From: Cellulomonas sp. | Lineage (GTDB): Bacteria > Actinomycetota > Actinomycetes > Actinomycetales > Cellulomonadaceae | Reading direction: 5' to 3' | Length of the DNA stretch: 60,085 bases | Assembly: GCA_017882855.1 (NCBI GenBank) | Contig: JADGOR010000003.1 | Location: forward strand, 1 to 60,085 | Shown here: piece by piece, positions 44,849 through 55,951 of the stretch | Position numbering within the stretch: position 1 is the first letter of the stretch | How the letters are laid out: each line of letters begins with the position of its first letter | Translations under genes and position numbers: made by a program | The notes under the pieces: model-generated | What the model saw: only the letters and a program-made list of their open reading frames with translations | Told to the model about the DNA's origin: nothing | The model's database searches: none

Positions 44849-45833
44849 TACTGGACGGCTCCCGTCATCATGGCCCAACCGCGACTGATGCGACCGGGGA
44901 CACTCGCGTTCTCGCCGTCGGGCGGGAAGGCCGAGACGAGGCCCTCCACGACGTCGCTCGGCGCCTCCGCGATGACGGTGACGACCGTGCCGGCGGACTG
45001 CCACACCAGGTGCCAGGGGGTGCTCGCGACGACGTAGACGTCTCTATCACGGATCCGCTGCGGGACGACGTCGCTGAAGCCGCTCGGATCGAGCCGGCCG
45101 CGCTGTTCGAGCACGACGACGCGCGCGGTCCCGTGGGCCAGGTCCAGCTCGAGGACTGAGCCACCGGGCTCCTGCGACCGGATCGCCGTGACCGTGAAGC
45201 CCGCGGGGAGCCCGCTCGGCGCCGTCCAGCGGTGCGCCCGCAGCCACTCGAGGACGGCTGCCTGCTGCGATGCCGGCTCCGCCAGGTCGTCCGTCCCGGG
45301 CACGGGCGCACCATCGGTCACCGCTGCGCTCGCGTTGACGACGAGAGCCGAACCGGTGCGGGCCTCGCTCTCGAACGGCGCACCCGCGAGCAACCGCTGC
45401 GCCACCCCGGGATGCACCGACGGCGCCACGAGCGGCTCCCCGCCGAGCGCGAAGAGCACGGCCGCGGCGGCTGCGACGGCGATGCCCGTGATCGCGGCGG
45501 CGCGCCGCCGTGCGGCGGCCCGTGACCCGACCTCCCCCGTGAGGACCCGGCCGGATGGGCGCCTCTGCCCGACCCCTGGTCCGGTCGCCGACGCAGTCCG
45601 ACCCGCGAGCGGCGTCTCCCCGGCCAGGGCGAGCAAGCGTGCGGTGAGCGCTGCGTCCGGCACCACGTCGCTGGTCCGGGCCACCGCAAGCCGCGCCGAT
45701 CGGCTCGCCTCGAGCTCGGCCGCGCAACGCGAGCAGACCGCGACGTGAGCGAGCGCGCGTTCGGTGTCGGCGACCGTGAGCTGCCCATCGACCAGGTCCG
45801 AGACGAGCGCACCGAGGTGGGGTCCGCGCGGCA

Positions 45834-45837
<4 letters not shown>
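44848..45837 (-). CDS. rseA: Anti-sigma factor, RseA-like, zinc-binding (ZAS)
   Basis: 329 residues. N-terminal ZAS domain with His31, Cys35, Cys38 (HVAVCSRC), a transmembrane helix (about 113-132) and an extracytoplasmic domain of about 190 residues. It should hold SigE inactive until a signal releases it. ATGA overlap with sigE (45834-45837) gives coupled expression. The extracytoplasmic part is larger than in Mycobacterium tuberculosis RseA and has no domain I recognise. Confidence 0.85.
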
Positions 45838-46463
<626 letters not shown>

Positions 46464-46542
46464 GTCCGCCCCCTCACCCTCGGCACCGATCCGGGTCGAG
46501 GTGCCAGTGTCCCAGGTCCGGCGCGTGCTGGCCTCCTCCGTT

Positions 46543-46570
46543 CAACGCAGCGCCCGCCCGGGACGTTCCC
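46543..46570 (-). promoter_or_regulatory. ECF/SigE-type promoter of the sigE operon
   Basis: On the minus strand GGGAAC (46570-46565) is followed by 17 bases and CGTTG (46547-46543), matching the GGAAC/GTT consensus of SigE promoters. It is 80 bases from the GTG of sigE, so autoregulation is likely. Confidence 0.6.
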
Positions 46571-46637
46571 GGCGTAGCATCACAGCCACGGCGCCGCGCC
46601 ATCCGATGCCACGTCTCGTCGTCCCCGGGAGGACATC

Positions 46638-47270
46638 ATCTCCACCGACAAGGCCAGTTCCTGGGCCTACACCGAGGAGTACGTGCCTGAGGACGAGGTA
46701 CTCCTCCGCGCGCGCGAACGCGCCGCAGAGCTCGGCTGCGTCCCGGTCCTGCCGGGGTCAGGTGCCCTGCTCCGGCTGCTCGCCGCGGTCACCCAAGCGC
46801 GTTCCGTCGTCGAGATCGGCACCGGGGCGGGGATCTCCGGCGTCTGGCTGTTGCGAGGCATGCCGTCCGACGGCGTGCTGACCACCATCGACGTCGAGGT
46901 CGAGAACCAGCGAGCCGCGAAGGAAGCATTCGCCGAGGCCGGGTTCGCCGCCAAGCAGATCCGGACCATCTCGGGCCGCGCCATGGACGTGCTCCCCCGG
47001 CTGACCGACGCCGCCTACGACCTGGTGCTGGTCGACGCGGACAAGGCGGAGTACCCGGCGTACATCGAAGAGGCGCTGCGGATGCTGCGGCCGGGCGGCG
47101 TCCTGGCCGTCGACAACGCGCTGTGGCACGACCGGGTACCGGACCCGACGCGACGGGACGAGACGACGACCACGATCCGCGAGGTGTCCAAGAACCTGCG
47201 CGACGACGACCGGGTCATCCCCGCACTGGTGCCGAGCGGGGACGGTCTGCTGCTGGCAGTCCGCCGGTAG
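46638..47270 (+). CDS. O-methyltransferase (Rv1220c type), apparent AUC start codon
   Basis: About 210 residues. Class I SAM-dependent fold: VVEIGTGAGISGVWLL (motif I), TIDVEVENQRAAKEAF (acidic loop), YDLVLVDADKAEY and GGVLAVDNALW (metal-dependent O-methyltransferase core). Homologues begin close to DKASSWAYTEEYV, which this frame has upstream of the first GTG (46683). No ATG, GTG or TTG lies between the in-frame TAG (46575) and 46683. ATC at 46638 has GGGAGG ending five bases upstream, the best start. Diverges from sigE as in Mycobacterium. The substrate is unknown. Confidence 0.8.
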   Translation: MSTDKASSWAYTEEYVPEDEVLLRARERAAELGCVPVLPGSGALLRLLAAVTQARSVVEIGTGAGISGVWLLRGMPSDGVLTTIDVEVENQRAAKEAFAEAGFAAKQIRTISGRAMDVLPRLTDAAYDLVLVDADKAEYPAYIEEALRMLRPGGVLAVDNALWHDRVPDPTRRDETTTTIREVSKNLRDDDRVIPALVPSGDGLLLAVRR

Positions 47271-47309
47271 CGACTCCCGGCTGCTCGCCGTCCGCGGCCA
47301 GGGCCCGAT

Positions 47310-48878
47310 TCAGGCGAGGTTCTCCAGCCAGCGCAACAGGACGCGAGCGCCGAACCCGGTGCCACCCTCGGTCACCTCGTGCGAGTCCGAACCGGCACGG
47401 GCCGGTCCGGCGATGTCGAGATGCGCCCAGCGTGGTGTGGTCACGAACGAGTTCAGGAACAGCGCGGCGGTGATCGAGCCGGCACCGACCCGGTCGTCGT
47501 TCGAGACGTGACGCACGTCGGCGATCGAGGACGTCAACGACGCGGCGTACTCGGCGACGAGTGGCATCCGCCAGAGCCGCTCGCCACTCAGGTCCCCCGC
47601 GGCGAGAAGCTGGGACGCGAGGTCCTCGTCGGTCGCGTAAAGCGCTCCGTACTGCCTTCCGAGACCCATCGTCGCGGCGCCGGTCAGGGTGGCGACATCG
47701 ATGAGCACGTCCGGGGCTAGCGCCGACTGCGCATACGACAGGGCGTCCGCGAGCACGACCCGGCCCTCGGCATCGGTGTTCGTGATCTCGACCGTGGTGC
47801 CGTCGTGCAACCGCAGCACATCGCTCGGCCGGTACGAGGAGCCTCCGAACGCGTTCTCGGCCAAGGGCAGCACGGCTGTCACCGCATGCGGCAGGCCCGC
47901 CTCCGCCGCGCCGAGCACGACCGCGAGGGCCACGGCGGCCCCGGTCATGTCGGTCTTCATCGGGATCATCGCGTCGCGCGCCTTGATCGAGAGACCACCG
48001 GTGTCGTACGTGATGCCCTTGCCGACGACGACGACGTGCTGACCGCCCGGCGAGGCAGGCCGGTAGCTCACGGTCACGAGGCGCGGCTCGCTCGCGGACC
48101 CGGAGCCGACGGCGAGAATCCCGCCGAACCCCTCCGCGCGCAACCGGGCGAGATCCCAGATCTCTACCTCGAGGCCGGCCTCGCGACCGAGCTCAGCCGC
48201 GCGATCGGCCAGCCAGGCCGGACTCTTGATGTTCGACGGGGTGTTCGCGAGGTCGCGCACGAGCCAGGCGGCGCGCGACGTCACCCGCGCCGCGATCAGG
48301 TCCTCGTCGGTCTGCCGCCCGAGCACGACGAGCTGCTCGGCGGGCGCCGGATCCGGCTCGCGAGCGGCGAACCTCGGACGCCGGTATGAGGCCAGCAGGT
48401 ACCCCTCGACGAACGCCCGGAAGCCCTCGGCCGTCCCGTCCGAACCCGCCGTGGTCACGACGCGCTCGAGACCACGACCCGCCCGCGCCAGCGCGGCGCC
48501 GGCCCGGCGCAGGTCCGTTGGCGAACCGCCGCCGATCCCCAGCAGGATGATCCGTTCGGGCAGCCCGTCCCACGGCAGCGCCGGGCCCCGTCCGGCGAGG
48601 CTCCGCGGCAGGTGGACCGGGTGGCTCTCGCCGGCGGTGCCCTTGAGTCCGGCTCGCTCGGCCAGGTCCGCGAGGTCGAGCCCGTAGCGGATCGCCGCGG
48701 CGGTGGTCTCACCCCGTGGCTGAACCTCGGTCTCGCCATCGGCGGGTGGGGCGATCGGGAGCGCGATCGCCGCGACGTCACCGGAGGTGAGCAGCGGTGA
48801 GGTGGCCAGCGAGCCCGGGACAGCCACCACGTCGGGCAACGACGGCCGGCCCGCGTTCGACGGGCCGGTGGTGGTCAT
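47310..48878 (-). CDS. pepA: Leucyl aminopeptidase (M17 family)
   Basis: 522 residues. Two-metal exopeptidase. N-terminal M17 domain (about 1-180), catalytic domain with VVVGKGITYDTGGLSIK, MKTDMTGAAV and NTDAEGRVVLADAL (metal-binding signature), plus the C-terminal part MPLVAEY...DIAGPA. ATG 48878 gives MTTTGPSN; an upstream frame of seven codons is less likely. Removes N-terminal residues during protein turnover; in the cytoplasm. Convergent with the O-methyltransferase. Confidence 0.93.
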   Translation of the reverse strand: MTTTGPSNAGRPSLPDVVAVPGSLATSPLLTSGDVAAIALPIAPPADGETEVQPRGETTAAAIRYGLDLADLAERAGLKGTAGESHPVHLPRSLAGRGPALPWDGLPERIILLGIGGGSPTDLRRAGAALARAGRGLERVVTTAGSDGTAEGFRAFVEGYLLASYRRPRFAAREPDPAPAEQLVVLGRQTDEDLIAARVTSRAAWLVRDLANTPSNIKSPAWLADRAAELGREAGLEVEIWDLARLRAEGFGGILAVGSGSASEPRLVTVSYRPASPGGQHVVVVGKGITYDTGGLSIKARDAMIPMKTDMTGAAVALAVVLGAAEAGLPHAVTAVLPLAENAFGGSSYRPSDVLRLHDGTTVEITNTDAEGRVVLADALSYAQSALAPDVLIDVATLTGAATMGLGRQYGALYATDEDLASQLLAAGDLSGERLWRMPLVAEYAASLTSSIADVRHVSNDDRVGAGSITAALFLNSFVTTPRWAHLDIAGPARAGSDSHEVTEGGTGFGARVLLRWLENLA

Positions 48879-48903
48879 GCGTGTCGCCTCACCCGCCAAG
48901 GGG

Positions 48904-49071
48904 TCAGCTCGCGACGGCGCTCAGGGCTTCGCTGAGAGCATTCGCCTCGGTCGCTGACAACTCGACGACCAGACGACCGCCGCCCTCCAGGGGAACGCGC
49001 ATGACGATGCCGCGCCCCTCCTTGGTGACCTCAAGCGGGCCGTCGCCGGTCCTCGGCTTCATGGCGGCCAT
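48904..49071 (-). CDS. DUF3117 domain protein
   Basis: 55 residues, starting MAAMKPRTGDGPLEVTKEG and continuing RVPLEGGGRLVVEL with an Ala/Glu-rich C-terminal helix. This tiny protein is strongly conserved in actinobacteria and has no known function. Start at 49071 (ATG, GAAGGGG upstream) rather than the upstream ATG at 49119. It lies 25 bases before the leucyl aminopeptidase start on the same strand. Confidence 0.88.
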   Translation of the reverse strand: MAAMKPRTGDGPLEVTKEGRGIVMRVPLEGGGRLVVELSATEANALSEALSAVAS

Positions 49072-49157
49072 GGATAGAACCCCTTCAGTTGCTCGACCCG
49101 GAAGCGGCGCACCCAGCACAGGATGCTGGCACGCACGATCACCGGTTGTCCGAATCC

Positions 49158-49163
49158 ATTCTA
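49158..49163 (-). promoter_or_regulatory. Candidate -10 element (TAGAAT) for the DUF3117 gene
   Basis: On the minus strand TAGAAT lies about 87 bases upstream of the DUF3117 ATG, allowing a short leader that carries GAAGGGG. Confidence 0.3.
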
Positions 49164-49194
49164 GTTCACGCCACGCCCCGGCCGTACGGTCTGA

Positions 49195-50427
49195 TCACGG
49201 TGGCCATCCGGACGGCGGCGTGAGCCGCCAGAACGCGTAGGTCCAGACCAGCTGGCCGACGAGCCCGACGACCACCAGAGCCGGGATCCACCACCGCGCT
49301 CTCGACGCCCGGACGGTGACGGTGCCGAACGGGAAGGCCAGCAACATGAACCTGAACAGGCTGCTCCCGGGCTCGATCACCAGGAAGAGGTAGCCGAGGT
49401 AGCCGGCCACCCAGCCGTGCATCTCGGGTCCGAGCCGCCTGGTGCCGCGGGCGAACGTCAGCGCCGTGAACGCGATCAGCACGACGAGGAGCAGCGGCAG
49501 ACCCCACCGCCCGAAGAACCAGTCGGCGACCTCGAACCAGGGTCGGATCGGCACGACGGCCTGCTGGCCGCGCCAGGTCGCTTGCGTCTCGGTGTACGCG
49601 TTGCGGTCGCCGGTGAGGATCCCGACCAGCGCCGGCCAGGCGAACCCCGCGGCCACGGACACGACGCCGAGGACCCCGAGCGATGCCACCTCGGCCGGCC
49701 AGATGCGCTCCTCCTCGCCTCGGTGCTCCCGCCACCGGTGCACCGCGTGCATCACGACGACGACCGCCATCGGGAGCGCGACCGGGCGGGTGAAGCCGAG
49801 GGCCATCACGACGGCGCTCGCCCACAGGTAGTGGCGGGTGCGGATCAGCAGCAGGGCAGCGGCGATGAGCAGCAGCGCGAGCGACTCGGAGTACGCGACC
49901 TGGAGGATGACCGCCGACGGGAAGACACCGACGAGGAGCACCGTCCCGAGCGATGCCCGGGTGTCCTCGGGTCCGAGCACCGAGCGGACCAGGAGGGCGA
50001 TCACCACCGCGGCGGCCCCGCCCAGGACAAGGGAGAGCGTCGGGGCGACAGTCGTCCAACCGAGGCCGGTCGCCAGCATCAGGGCCCGGGCGAGCATCGG
50101 GTAGAGCGGGAAGAACGCCCAGGAGTTCTGCTGGACCAGACCGCTCGCGCTCCGCGGCAGACCCTGCGGATAGCCGCCCTCGGCAATGGAGCGGTACCAG
50201 GTGGCGTCCCACATCGTGCCCGAGTAGTCGCGGTAGCCCGGCGAGGCGGGTGTCCACGGCGTCGCTTCCTGATGAGGTGCCACGAGCATGAGGACGACAG
50301 CTGAGGCGACGCGGGTCGCCGCGTAGACGGCGAGCACCTGAACCCACCAGGGCCAGGACGTCGGCCGGAGCCACCGGCGCGTTGGTGCGACGGCGTCGGG
50401 TACGCGCGTCAGGGATCGAGAAGACAT
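49195..50427 (-). CDS. GT-C family mannosyltransferase-like membrane protein (PIG-V like)
   Basis: 410 residues, about nine transmembrane helices. The first extracytoplasmic loop has WDATWYRSIAEGGYP and, further on, NSWAFFPLYPML, the WDxxWY and FFPLYP pattern of PIG-V and related polyprenyl-phosphate mannosyltransferases. It would transfer a sugar from a lipid carrier to an extracytoplasmic acceptor (lipoglycan or glycoprotein). ATG 50427 is the start. manC elsewhere in the window could feed GDP-mannose to this pathway. The precise acceptor is unknown. Confidence 0.75.
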   Translation of the reverse strand: MSSRSLTRVPDAVAPTRRWLRPTSWPWWVQVLAVYAATRVASAVVLMLVAPHQEATPWTPASPGYRDYSGTMWDATWYRSIAEGGYPQGLPRSASGLVQQNSWAFFPLYPMLARALMLATGLGWTTVAPTLSLVLGGAAAVVIALLVRSVLGPEDTRASLGTVLLVGVFPSAVILQVAYSESLALLLIAAALLLIRTRHYLWASAVVMALGFTRPVALPMAVVVVMHAVHRWREHRGEEERIWPAEVASLGVLGVVSVAAGFAWPALVGILTGDRNAYTETQATWRGQQAVVPIRPWFEVADWFFGRWGLPLLLVVLIAFTALTFARGTRRLGPEMHGWVAGYLGYLFLVIEPGSSLFRFMLLAFPFGTVTVRASRARWWIPALVVVGLVGQLVWTYAFWRLTPPSGWPP

Positions 50428-50514
50428 ACGGGACGCATCGTCTCCCTGGATCTGCGAATGGTGGTGCCCCGATCATGCCAAGCGGCGCTCGGAGCCGGAA
50501 GGGCCCCCGCCGGG

Positions 50515-51309
50515 TCAGCCGAGAGTGCTCGTCCGGCCAAGGGGTGGCGGGGTCCCGTCGTCGACCTTGTGCTCGACCATGATGGCCACGGCCTCGGCCG
50601 GGTCGTCCACCAGGGTGAGCAGCTCGATGTCCTTCGCCGCGATCGTGCCGTGGTCGAGCACGACGCCGCTGATCCAGTCGAGCAGACCGCGCCAGTAGCC
50701 GCTGTCGATCAAGACGATCGGGAACTCTGTCACCTTGTGCGTCTGGACCAGGGTGAGCGCCTCGAACAGCTCGTCGAAGGTGCCGAAGCCACCGGGAAGC
50801 ACGATGAAGCCCTGCGCGTACTTGACGAACATCGTCTTGCGCGCAAAGAAGTAGCGGAAGTTCACACCGAGGTCGACGAAGTCGTTCATGCTCTGCTCGA
50901 ACGGCAGCTCGATCCCGAGCCCGACCGAGAGCCCGCCTCCCTCGCTCGCTCCGCGGTTCGCACCCTCCATCGAACCCGGACCACCGCCGGTGAGCACCGC
51001 GAAGCCGGCTTCCGCGAGACCACGCCCCACCTCGACGGCCATCTGGTAGTGCGGGTCAGAACGCTTGGTCCGCGCCGAGCCGAACACACTGACGGCAGGT
51101 CCGACCTCGGCGAGTGCGCCGAATCCCTCGACGAACTCGCTCTGGATCCGCATCACCCGCCACGGGTCGCCGTGCAGCCAGTCCGCGGCACCGTCGGACG
51201 CCAGCAACCGTTGGTCCGTGGTCGTGCTCGGGATCTGGCGTCCGCGCAGCAGAACCGGGCCCTTGCGGTACCCCTGACCGGGCGAAGCAACGCCCTCATC
51301 ACTCGTCAT
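50515..51309 (-). CDS. LOG family protein (TIGR00730, Rossmann fold; cytokinin-activating type)
   Basis: 264 residues. GSARTKRSDP, VLTGGGPGSMEGANRGA and the nucleotide-binding PGGFGTFDELFEALT are the LOG signature motifs. LOG proteins hydrolyse the ribose-phosphate of AMP-type cytokinins or related nucleoside monophosphates. Some bacterial members are PpnN-like nucleosidases. The N-terminal 50 residues precede the domain. ATG 51309 chosen; GTG 51318 is close. Biological substrate unknown. Confidence 0.85.
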   Translation of the reverse strand: MTSDEGVASPGQGYRKGPVLLRGRQIPSTTTDQRLLASDGAADWLHGDPWRVMRIQSEFVEGFGALAEVGPAVSVFGSARTKRSDPHYQMAVEVGRGLAEAGFAVLTGGGPGSMEGANRGASEGGGLSVGLGIELPFEQSMNDFVDLGVNFRYFFARKTMFVKYAQGFIVLPGGFGTFDELFEALTLVQTHKVTEFPIVLIDSGYWRGLLDWISGVVLDHGTIAAKDIELLTLVDDPAEAVAIMVEHKVDDGTPPPLGRTSTLG

Positions 51310-51480
51310 GTCACCCACTCTGCCAAACCCGCGGCCCCAAATCGGAGCGAACTCGCACGCTGAGGCGGCGAGTCTGTGTCAGAACACTCCACTTTGGATG
51401 AACTCTTGGTGCAAAGGACCAATCGAACACCCGCTGAGCCGACGAGGCACGAGGTCGGGCGCATCAACGCCTGGGTCTCG

Positions 51481-52566
51481 TCACGAGAGCCAGGCCCGCA
51501 GCGCCTGGTGGCACGCGTGGATCTGCGAGACGGGGCAGCGCTCGTCGTCCGCATGCGCCAGCGCCGGGTCGCCGGGCCCGAAGTTCACCGCGGGGATGCC
51601 GAGCGCGCTGAACCGCGCGACGTCGGTCCAGCCGTACTTGGGCGCCGGGCCGCGCCCGGTCGACGTAGCCACGGCCGCCACGAACTGCTGCGCCGTCGGG
51701 TGGTCGAGACCGGGCCGCGCTCCGGCCGCGCCATCCAACACCGTCACCTCGAACCCGGCGAAGAGCTCACGAACCGCGCGCTCGGCCGCATCGAGGTCCC
51801 GCGACGGCGCGAACCGGTAGTTGACCGTCACCACGCACTCGTCCGGGATGATGTTCCCGGCGATCCCGCCACGGATGCCGACGGCGTTCATCCCCTCGCG
51901 GTAGACCAAGCCATCGACCGCAACCTCGGCCGGAACGTATGCGGCGAGCTTGGCGAGCACCGGCGCGGCGGCATGGATGGCGTTGACGCCACGCCAGCCA
52001 CGCGCCGAGTGGGCGGCCTTCCCCAGGATCCGCACCTCCGCTCGCAGGGTGCCGTTGCAGCCACCCTCGATGCCGCCGTCGGTGGGCTCGCACAGCACGG
52101 CGAAATCCCCCACGAGCCAGTCCGGGTGATTCCGAGCCACGCGTCCGAGGCCGCTCGCCGCGGCCTCGACCTCTTCGTGGTCGTAGAACACCCAGGTCAC
52201 ATCGCGAGACGGCGCATCGAGCGCAGCGGCCAGGGCCAGCTGAACCGCGACACCCGCCTTCATGTCAACCGTGCCTCGGCCCCAGATCTCGGCCGCCGCC
52301 CCCTCTCCGACGACGCGCGTCGGCAGGTTTCCCGCGATCGGGACCGTGTCGAGGTGCCCGGCGATCACGACGCGCTCCGCCCTCCCGAGCGAGGTGCGCG
52401 CCACGATCGCATCCCCGTCACGGAGCACCTCGAGATGGCGGTAGTCGCGCAACGCACTCTCGACCGCGTCCGTGAGCGCCGTCTCGGCACCGCTGACGGA
52501 GGGCAGGTCGCACAGGGCCTGGGTAAGCGTCACCAGGTCACCGGTCAAGCTCCCGAGCGTCGTCAC
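51481..52566 (-). CDS. dapE: Succinyl-diaminopimelate desuccinylase
   Basis: 361 residues, M20 fold. Removes succinate from N-succinyl-LL-DAP on the way to lysine and peptidoglycan. Metal-binding: AGHLDTVP (His, Asp), GRGTVDMKAG, YDHEEVEA (catalytic and metal Glu), CEPTDGGIEGG and the C-terminal His region HADDERCPVSQI. Two-zinc active site. GTG start with a leaderless-type TAGGGT six bases upstream, sharing the divergent region with dapD. Confidence 0.93.
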   Translation of the reverse strand: MTTLGSLTGDLVTLTQALCDLPSVSGAETALTDAVESALRDYRHLEVLRDGDAIVARTSLGRAERVVIAGHLDTVPIAGNLPTRVVGEGAAAEIWGRGTVDMKAGVAVQLALAAALDAPSRDVTWVFYDHEEVEAAASGLGRVARNHPDWLVGDFAVLCEPTDGGIEGGCNGTLRAEVRILGKAAHSARGWRGVNAIHAAAPVLAKLAAYVPAEVAVDGLVYREGMNAVGIRGGIAGNIIPDECVVTVNYRFAPSRDLDAAERAVRELFAGFEVTVLDGAAGARPGLDHPTAQQFVAAVATSTGRGPAPKYGWTDVARFSALGIPAVNFGPGDPALAHADDERCPVSQIHACHQALRAWLS

Positions 52567-52572
52567 GGGATC

Positions 52573-52578
52573 ACCCTA
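52573..52578 (-). promoter_or_regulatory. -10 element (TAGGGT) of dapE, probably leaderless
   Basis: On the minus strand TAGGGT ends six bases before GTG 52566. Confidence 0.45.
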
Positions 52579-52675
52579 CTGAGCGCCGGGCCGGACGCGG
52601 CCCGAGAGGTGCCCGCTGCGCGTCGCGTCCGGGCGTTGCGGCGCGGCCTCGCGGCCCCGGCGCGACCACGTTCCG

Positions 52676-52681
52676 TAGGCT
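52676..52681 (+). promoter_or_regulatory. -10 element (TAGGCT) of dapD, probably leaderless
   Basis: TAGGCT ends six bases before ATG 52688. dapE and dapD thus have facing, separate leaderless promoters about 100 bases apart. Confidence 0.5.
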
Positions 52682-52687
52682 GGTCCC

Positions 52688-53641
52688 ATGATGACGAGGA
52701 CGGCATGGGGTTTCGGGGCGGCGACGACGGCCGCGGACGGTACGGTCCTGGACACGTGGTACCCCGAACCGGCGCTCGGGGTGGCCCCTGCTGACGCCGC
52801 GCCGCCCTCCGACCTGCCGGCCCTGGCCGGCGCGGACCATGCGCGCGCGGTGACCGTCGCGATCGTTCGGACCGTCATCGACCTCGACCTTCCGCCCGCG
52901 GACGCACCCGACGCGTACTTGCGGCTGCACCTGCTCTCACATCGCCTCGTCGCGCCGCACGGGCTGAACCTGGACGGCATCTTCAGCGTGCTGGAGAACG
53001 TCGTCTGGACCGACGCCGGGCCGTGCGCGGTCGCCGACTTCGAAGCCACCAGACGGCGCCTGCGCGCGGCGACCGGCCGGCCGGTCACGGTTCTGGGCGT
53101 GGACAAGTTCCCGCGGATGGTCGACTACGTGCTGCCGAGCGGGGTGCGGATCGCCGACGGCGACCGGGTCCGGCTCGGCGCTCACCTCGCGCCCGGAACC
53201 ACGGTCATGCACGAGGGATTCGTGAACTACAACGCCGGAACGCTCGGGACATCGATGATCGAGGGACGGGTGTCGTCCGGTGTCGTCGTCGGGGACGGCA
53301 GCGACGTCGGCGGCGGTGCCTCGATCATGGGGACCCTGTCCGGGGGCGGTCGTGAGCTGATCTCCATCGGCCGCCGCTCGCTGCTCGGCGCGAACTCGGG
53401 ACTGGGGATCGCGCTGGGTGACGACTGCGTGGTCGAAGCGGGCCTCTACCTGACGGCCGGGACCAAGGTGAGCATCGTCGGCAGCGAGACTGCCGAGGGC
53501 GAGACGATGGTGGTCAAGGCTCGCGAGCTCTCCGGTGCCTCCGGTCTCGTCTTCCGGCGCAACTCGCTCACGGGTGCGATCGAGGCGGTCGAGCGGTCCG
53601 GTGCGGGCGTCACGCTCAACCCCGCACTGCACGCGAACTGA
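52688..53641 (+). CDS. dapD: Tetrahydrodipicolinate N-succinyltransferase
   Basis: 317 residues. Transfers succinyl from succinyl-CoA to tetrahydrodipicolinate. N-terminal alpha/beta part (about 1-150) and a left-handed beta-helix (about 165-260) with hexapeptide repeats: [59 protein letters not shown]. Actinobacterial DapD type. It is divergent from dapE. dapC lies 2.3 kb downstream. Confidence 0.95.
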   Translation: MMTRTAWGFGAATTAADGTVLDTWYPEPALGVAPADAAPPSDLPALAGADHARAVTVAIVRTVIDLDLPPADAPDAYLRLHLLSHRLVAPHGLNLDGIFSVLENVVWTDAGPCAVADFEATRRRLRAATGRPVTVLGVDKFPRMVDYVLPSGVRIADGDRVRLGAHLAPGTTVMHEGFVNYNAGTLGTSMIEGRVSSGVVVGDGSDVGGGASIMGTLSGGGRELISIGRRSLLGANSGLGIALGDDCVVEAGLYLTAGTKVSIVGSETAEGETMVVKARELSGASGLVFRRNSLTGAIEAVERSGAGVTLNPALHAN

Positions 53642-53646
53642 TCGCC

Positions 53647-54522
53647 GTGTCGCCCCGACGGCGTCGCGGTCGAACCGGTGCCGCTCTCGCGACGGTCCTC
53701 GTCCTGGGAGTCGGCGCCGTGGTGCTGGCGCTCAACCTGCACAAGGCCGCGCCGGCGGCACCGATCCGCTGCGCCGCGATGCTCGATGGGACGGACTGGT
53801 ACCTCTCCCCCGAACAGGCCGACAGCGCGGCGCTGATCTCAGCCGTCTCGGTGCGGCGAGCACTGCCGGCCCGGGCCGCGACGATCGCGATCGCGACCGC
53901 GCTCCAGGAGTCCAAGCTCAGCAACATCAGCCATGGGGACCGCGACTCGGTCGGGCTCTTCCAGCAGCGCCCGTCGCAAGGGTGGGGCACCCGGGAGCAG
54001 ATCCTCGACCCGGTGTTCTCGACGAATGCCTTCTACGACGCGCTGATCAAGATCGACGGTTATCAGGCTCTCCCGATCACCGATGCCGCGCAGCGGGTCC
54101 AGCGGTCAGGATTCCCCCAGGCGTACGCGCAGCACGAGACCCTGTCGCGCTCGTGGGCCTCCGCGCTCGCGGGGTACTCACCGGCCGCGCTGACGTGCAC
54201 CTTGGGGGCCGGGCCGAAGGGTGCGACCGATGCCCAGATGGAGGCGTTCCGGGCCCGCGTCCAGCGCGACTGGGGGGACGTCGCCCTCCAACGCGAGAGC
54301 ACGGGGTGGTCGACGGACGTGACCCCGGTGGCATGGGCGGCGGCGGATCCGACCCGCGCGTCGTGGGCGTTCGCTCAGTGGGCCGTCGCGGTCGCCGACG
54401 GCAACCGGGTCACCGCGGTCGAGGTGGCGGACCGCCAGTGGTCCCGCGCCAAGGGGACCTGGTCGACCGTCCGCCCCGACGCGAGCCTTCCGCCCGGGAC
54501 GGTCCGTATCACGCTCGGCTGA
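53647..54522 (+). CDS. Membrane-anchored lysozyme/SLT-like hypothetical protein
   Basis: 291 residues. N-terminal basic residues and a signal-anchor helix (about 10-31). The exported region has IATALQESKLSNISHGDRD with a Glu (Glu88) at the usual catalytic place and SVGLFQQRPSQGWG, as in soluble lytic transglycosylase/lysozyme-like folds. GTG start, five bases after the dapD stop, so co-transcribed with dapD. A role in peptidoglycan remodelling is inferred from fold and context only; no second catalytic domain is seen. Confidence 0.65.
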   Translation: MSPRRRRGRTGAALATVLVLGVGAVVLALNLHKAAPAAPIRCAAMLDGTDWYLSPEQADSAALISAVSVRRALPARAATIAIATALQESKLSNISHGDRDSVGLFQQRPSQGWGTREQILDPVFSTNAFYDALIKIDGYQALPITDAAQRVQRSGFPQAYAQHETLSRSWASALAGYSPAALTCTLGAGPKGATDAQMEAFRARVQRDWGDVALQRESTGWSTDVTPVAWAAADPTRASWAFAQWAVAVADGNRVTAVEVADRQWSRAKGTWSTVRPDASLPPGTVRITLG

Positions 54523-54531
54523 GCGGACCGC

Positions 54532-54536
<5 letters not shown>
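54518..54536. terminator. Perfect dyad containing both stop codons of two convergent genes
   Basis: GCTGAGCGG-A-CCGCTCAGC is a perfect 9+1+9 inverted repeat. The TGA of the lysozyme-like gene (54520-54522) and, on the other strand, the TGA of gltA (54534-54532) both lie inside it. It probably acts as a bidirectional terminator although no T-tract is present. Confidence 0.65.
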
Positions 54537-55830
<1,294 letters not shown>

Positions 55831-55951
55831 GCAGCTCCTCCTTGCGGCTCGCTCGAGCGGCGCTGATCGCGGCCGAGACCGGGTCATCCGCAGAGAGCCA
55901 CATCGGTCGATCCGGCACTACTGATGTGCCCGCTGCTATCTCTGGTCTTTA

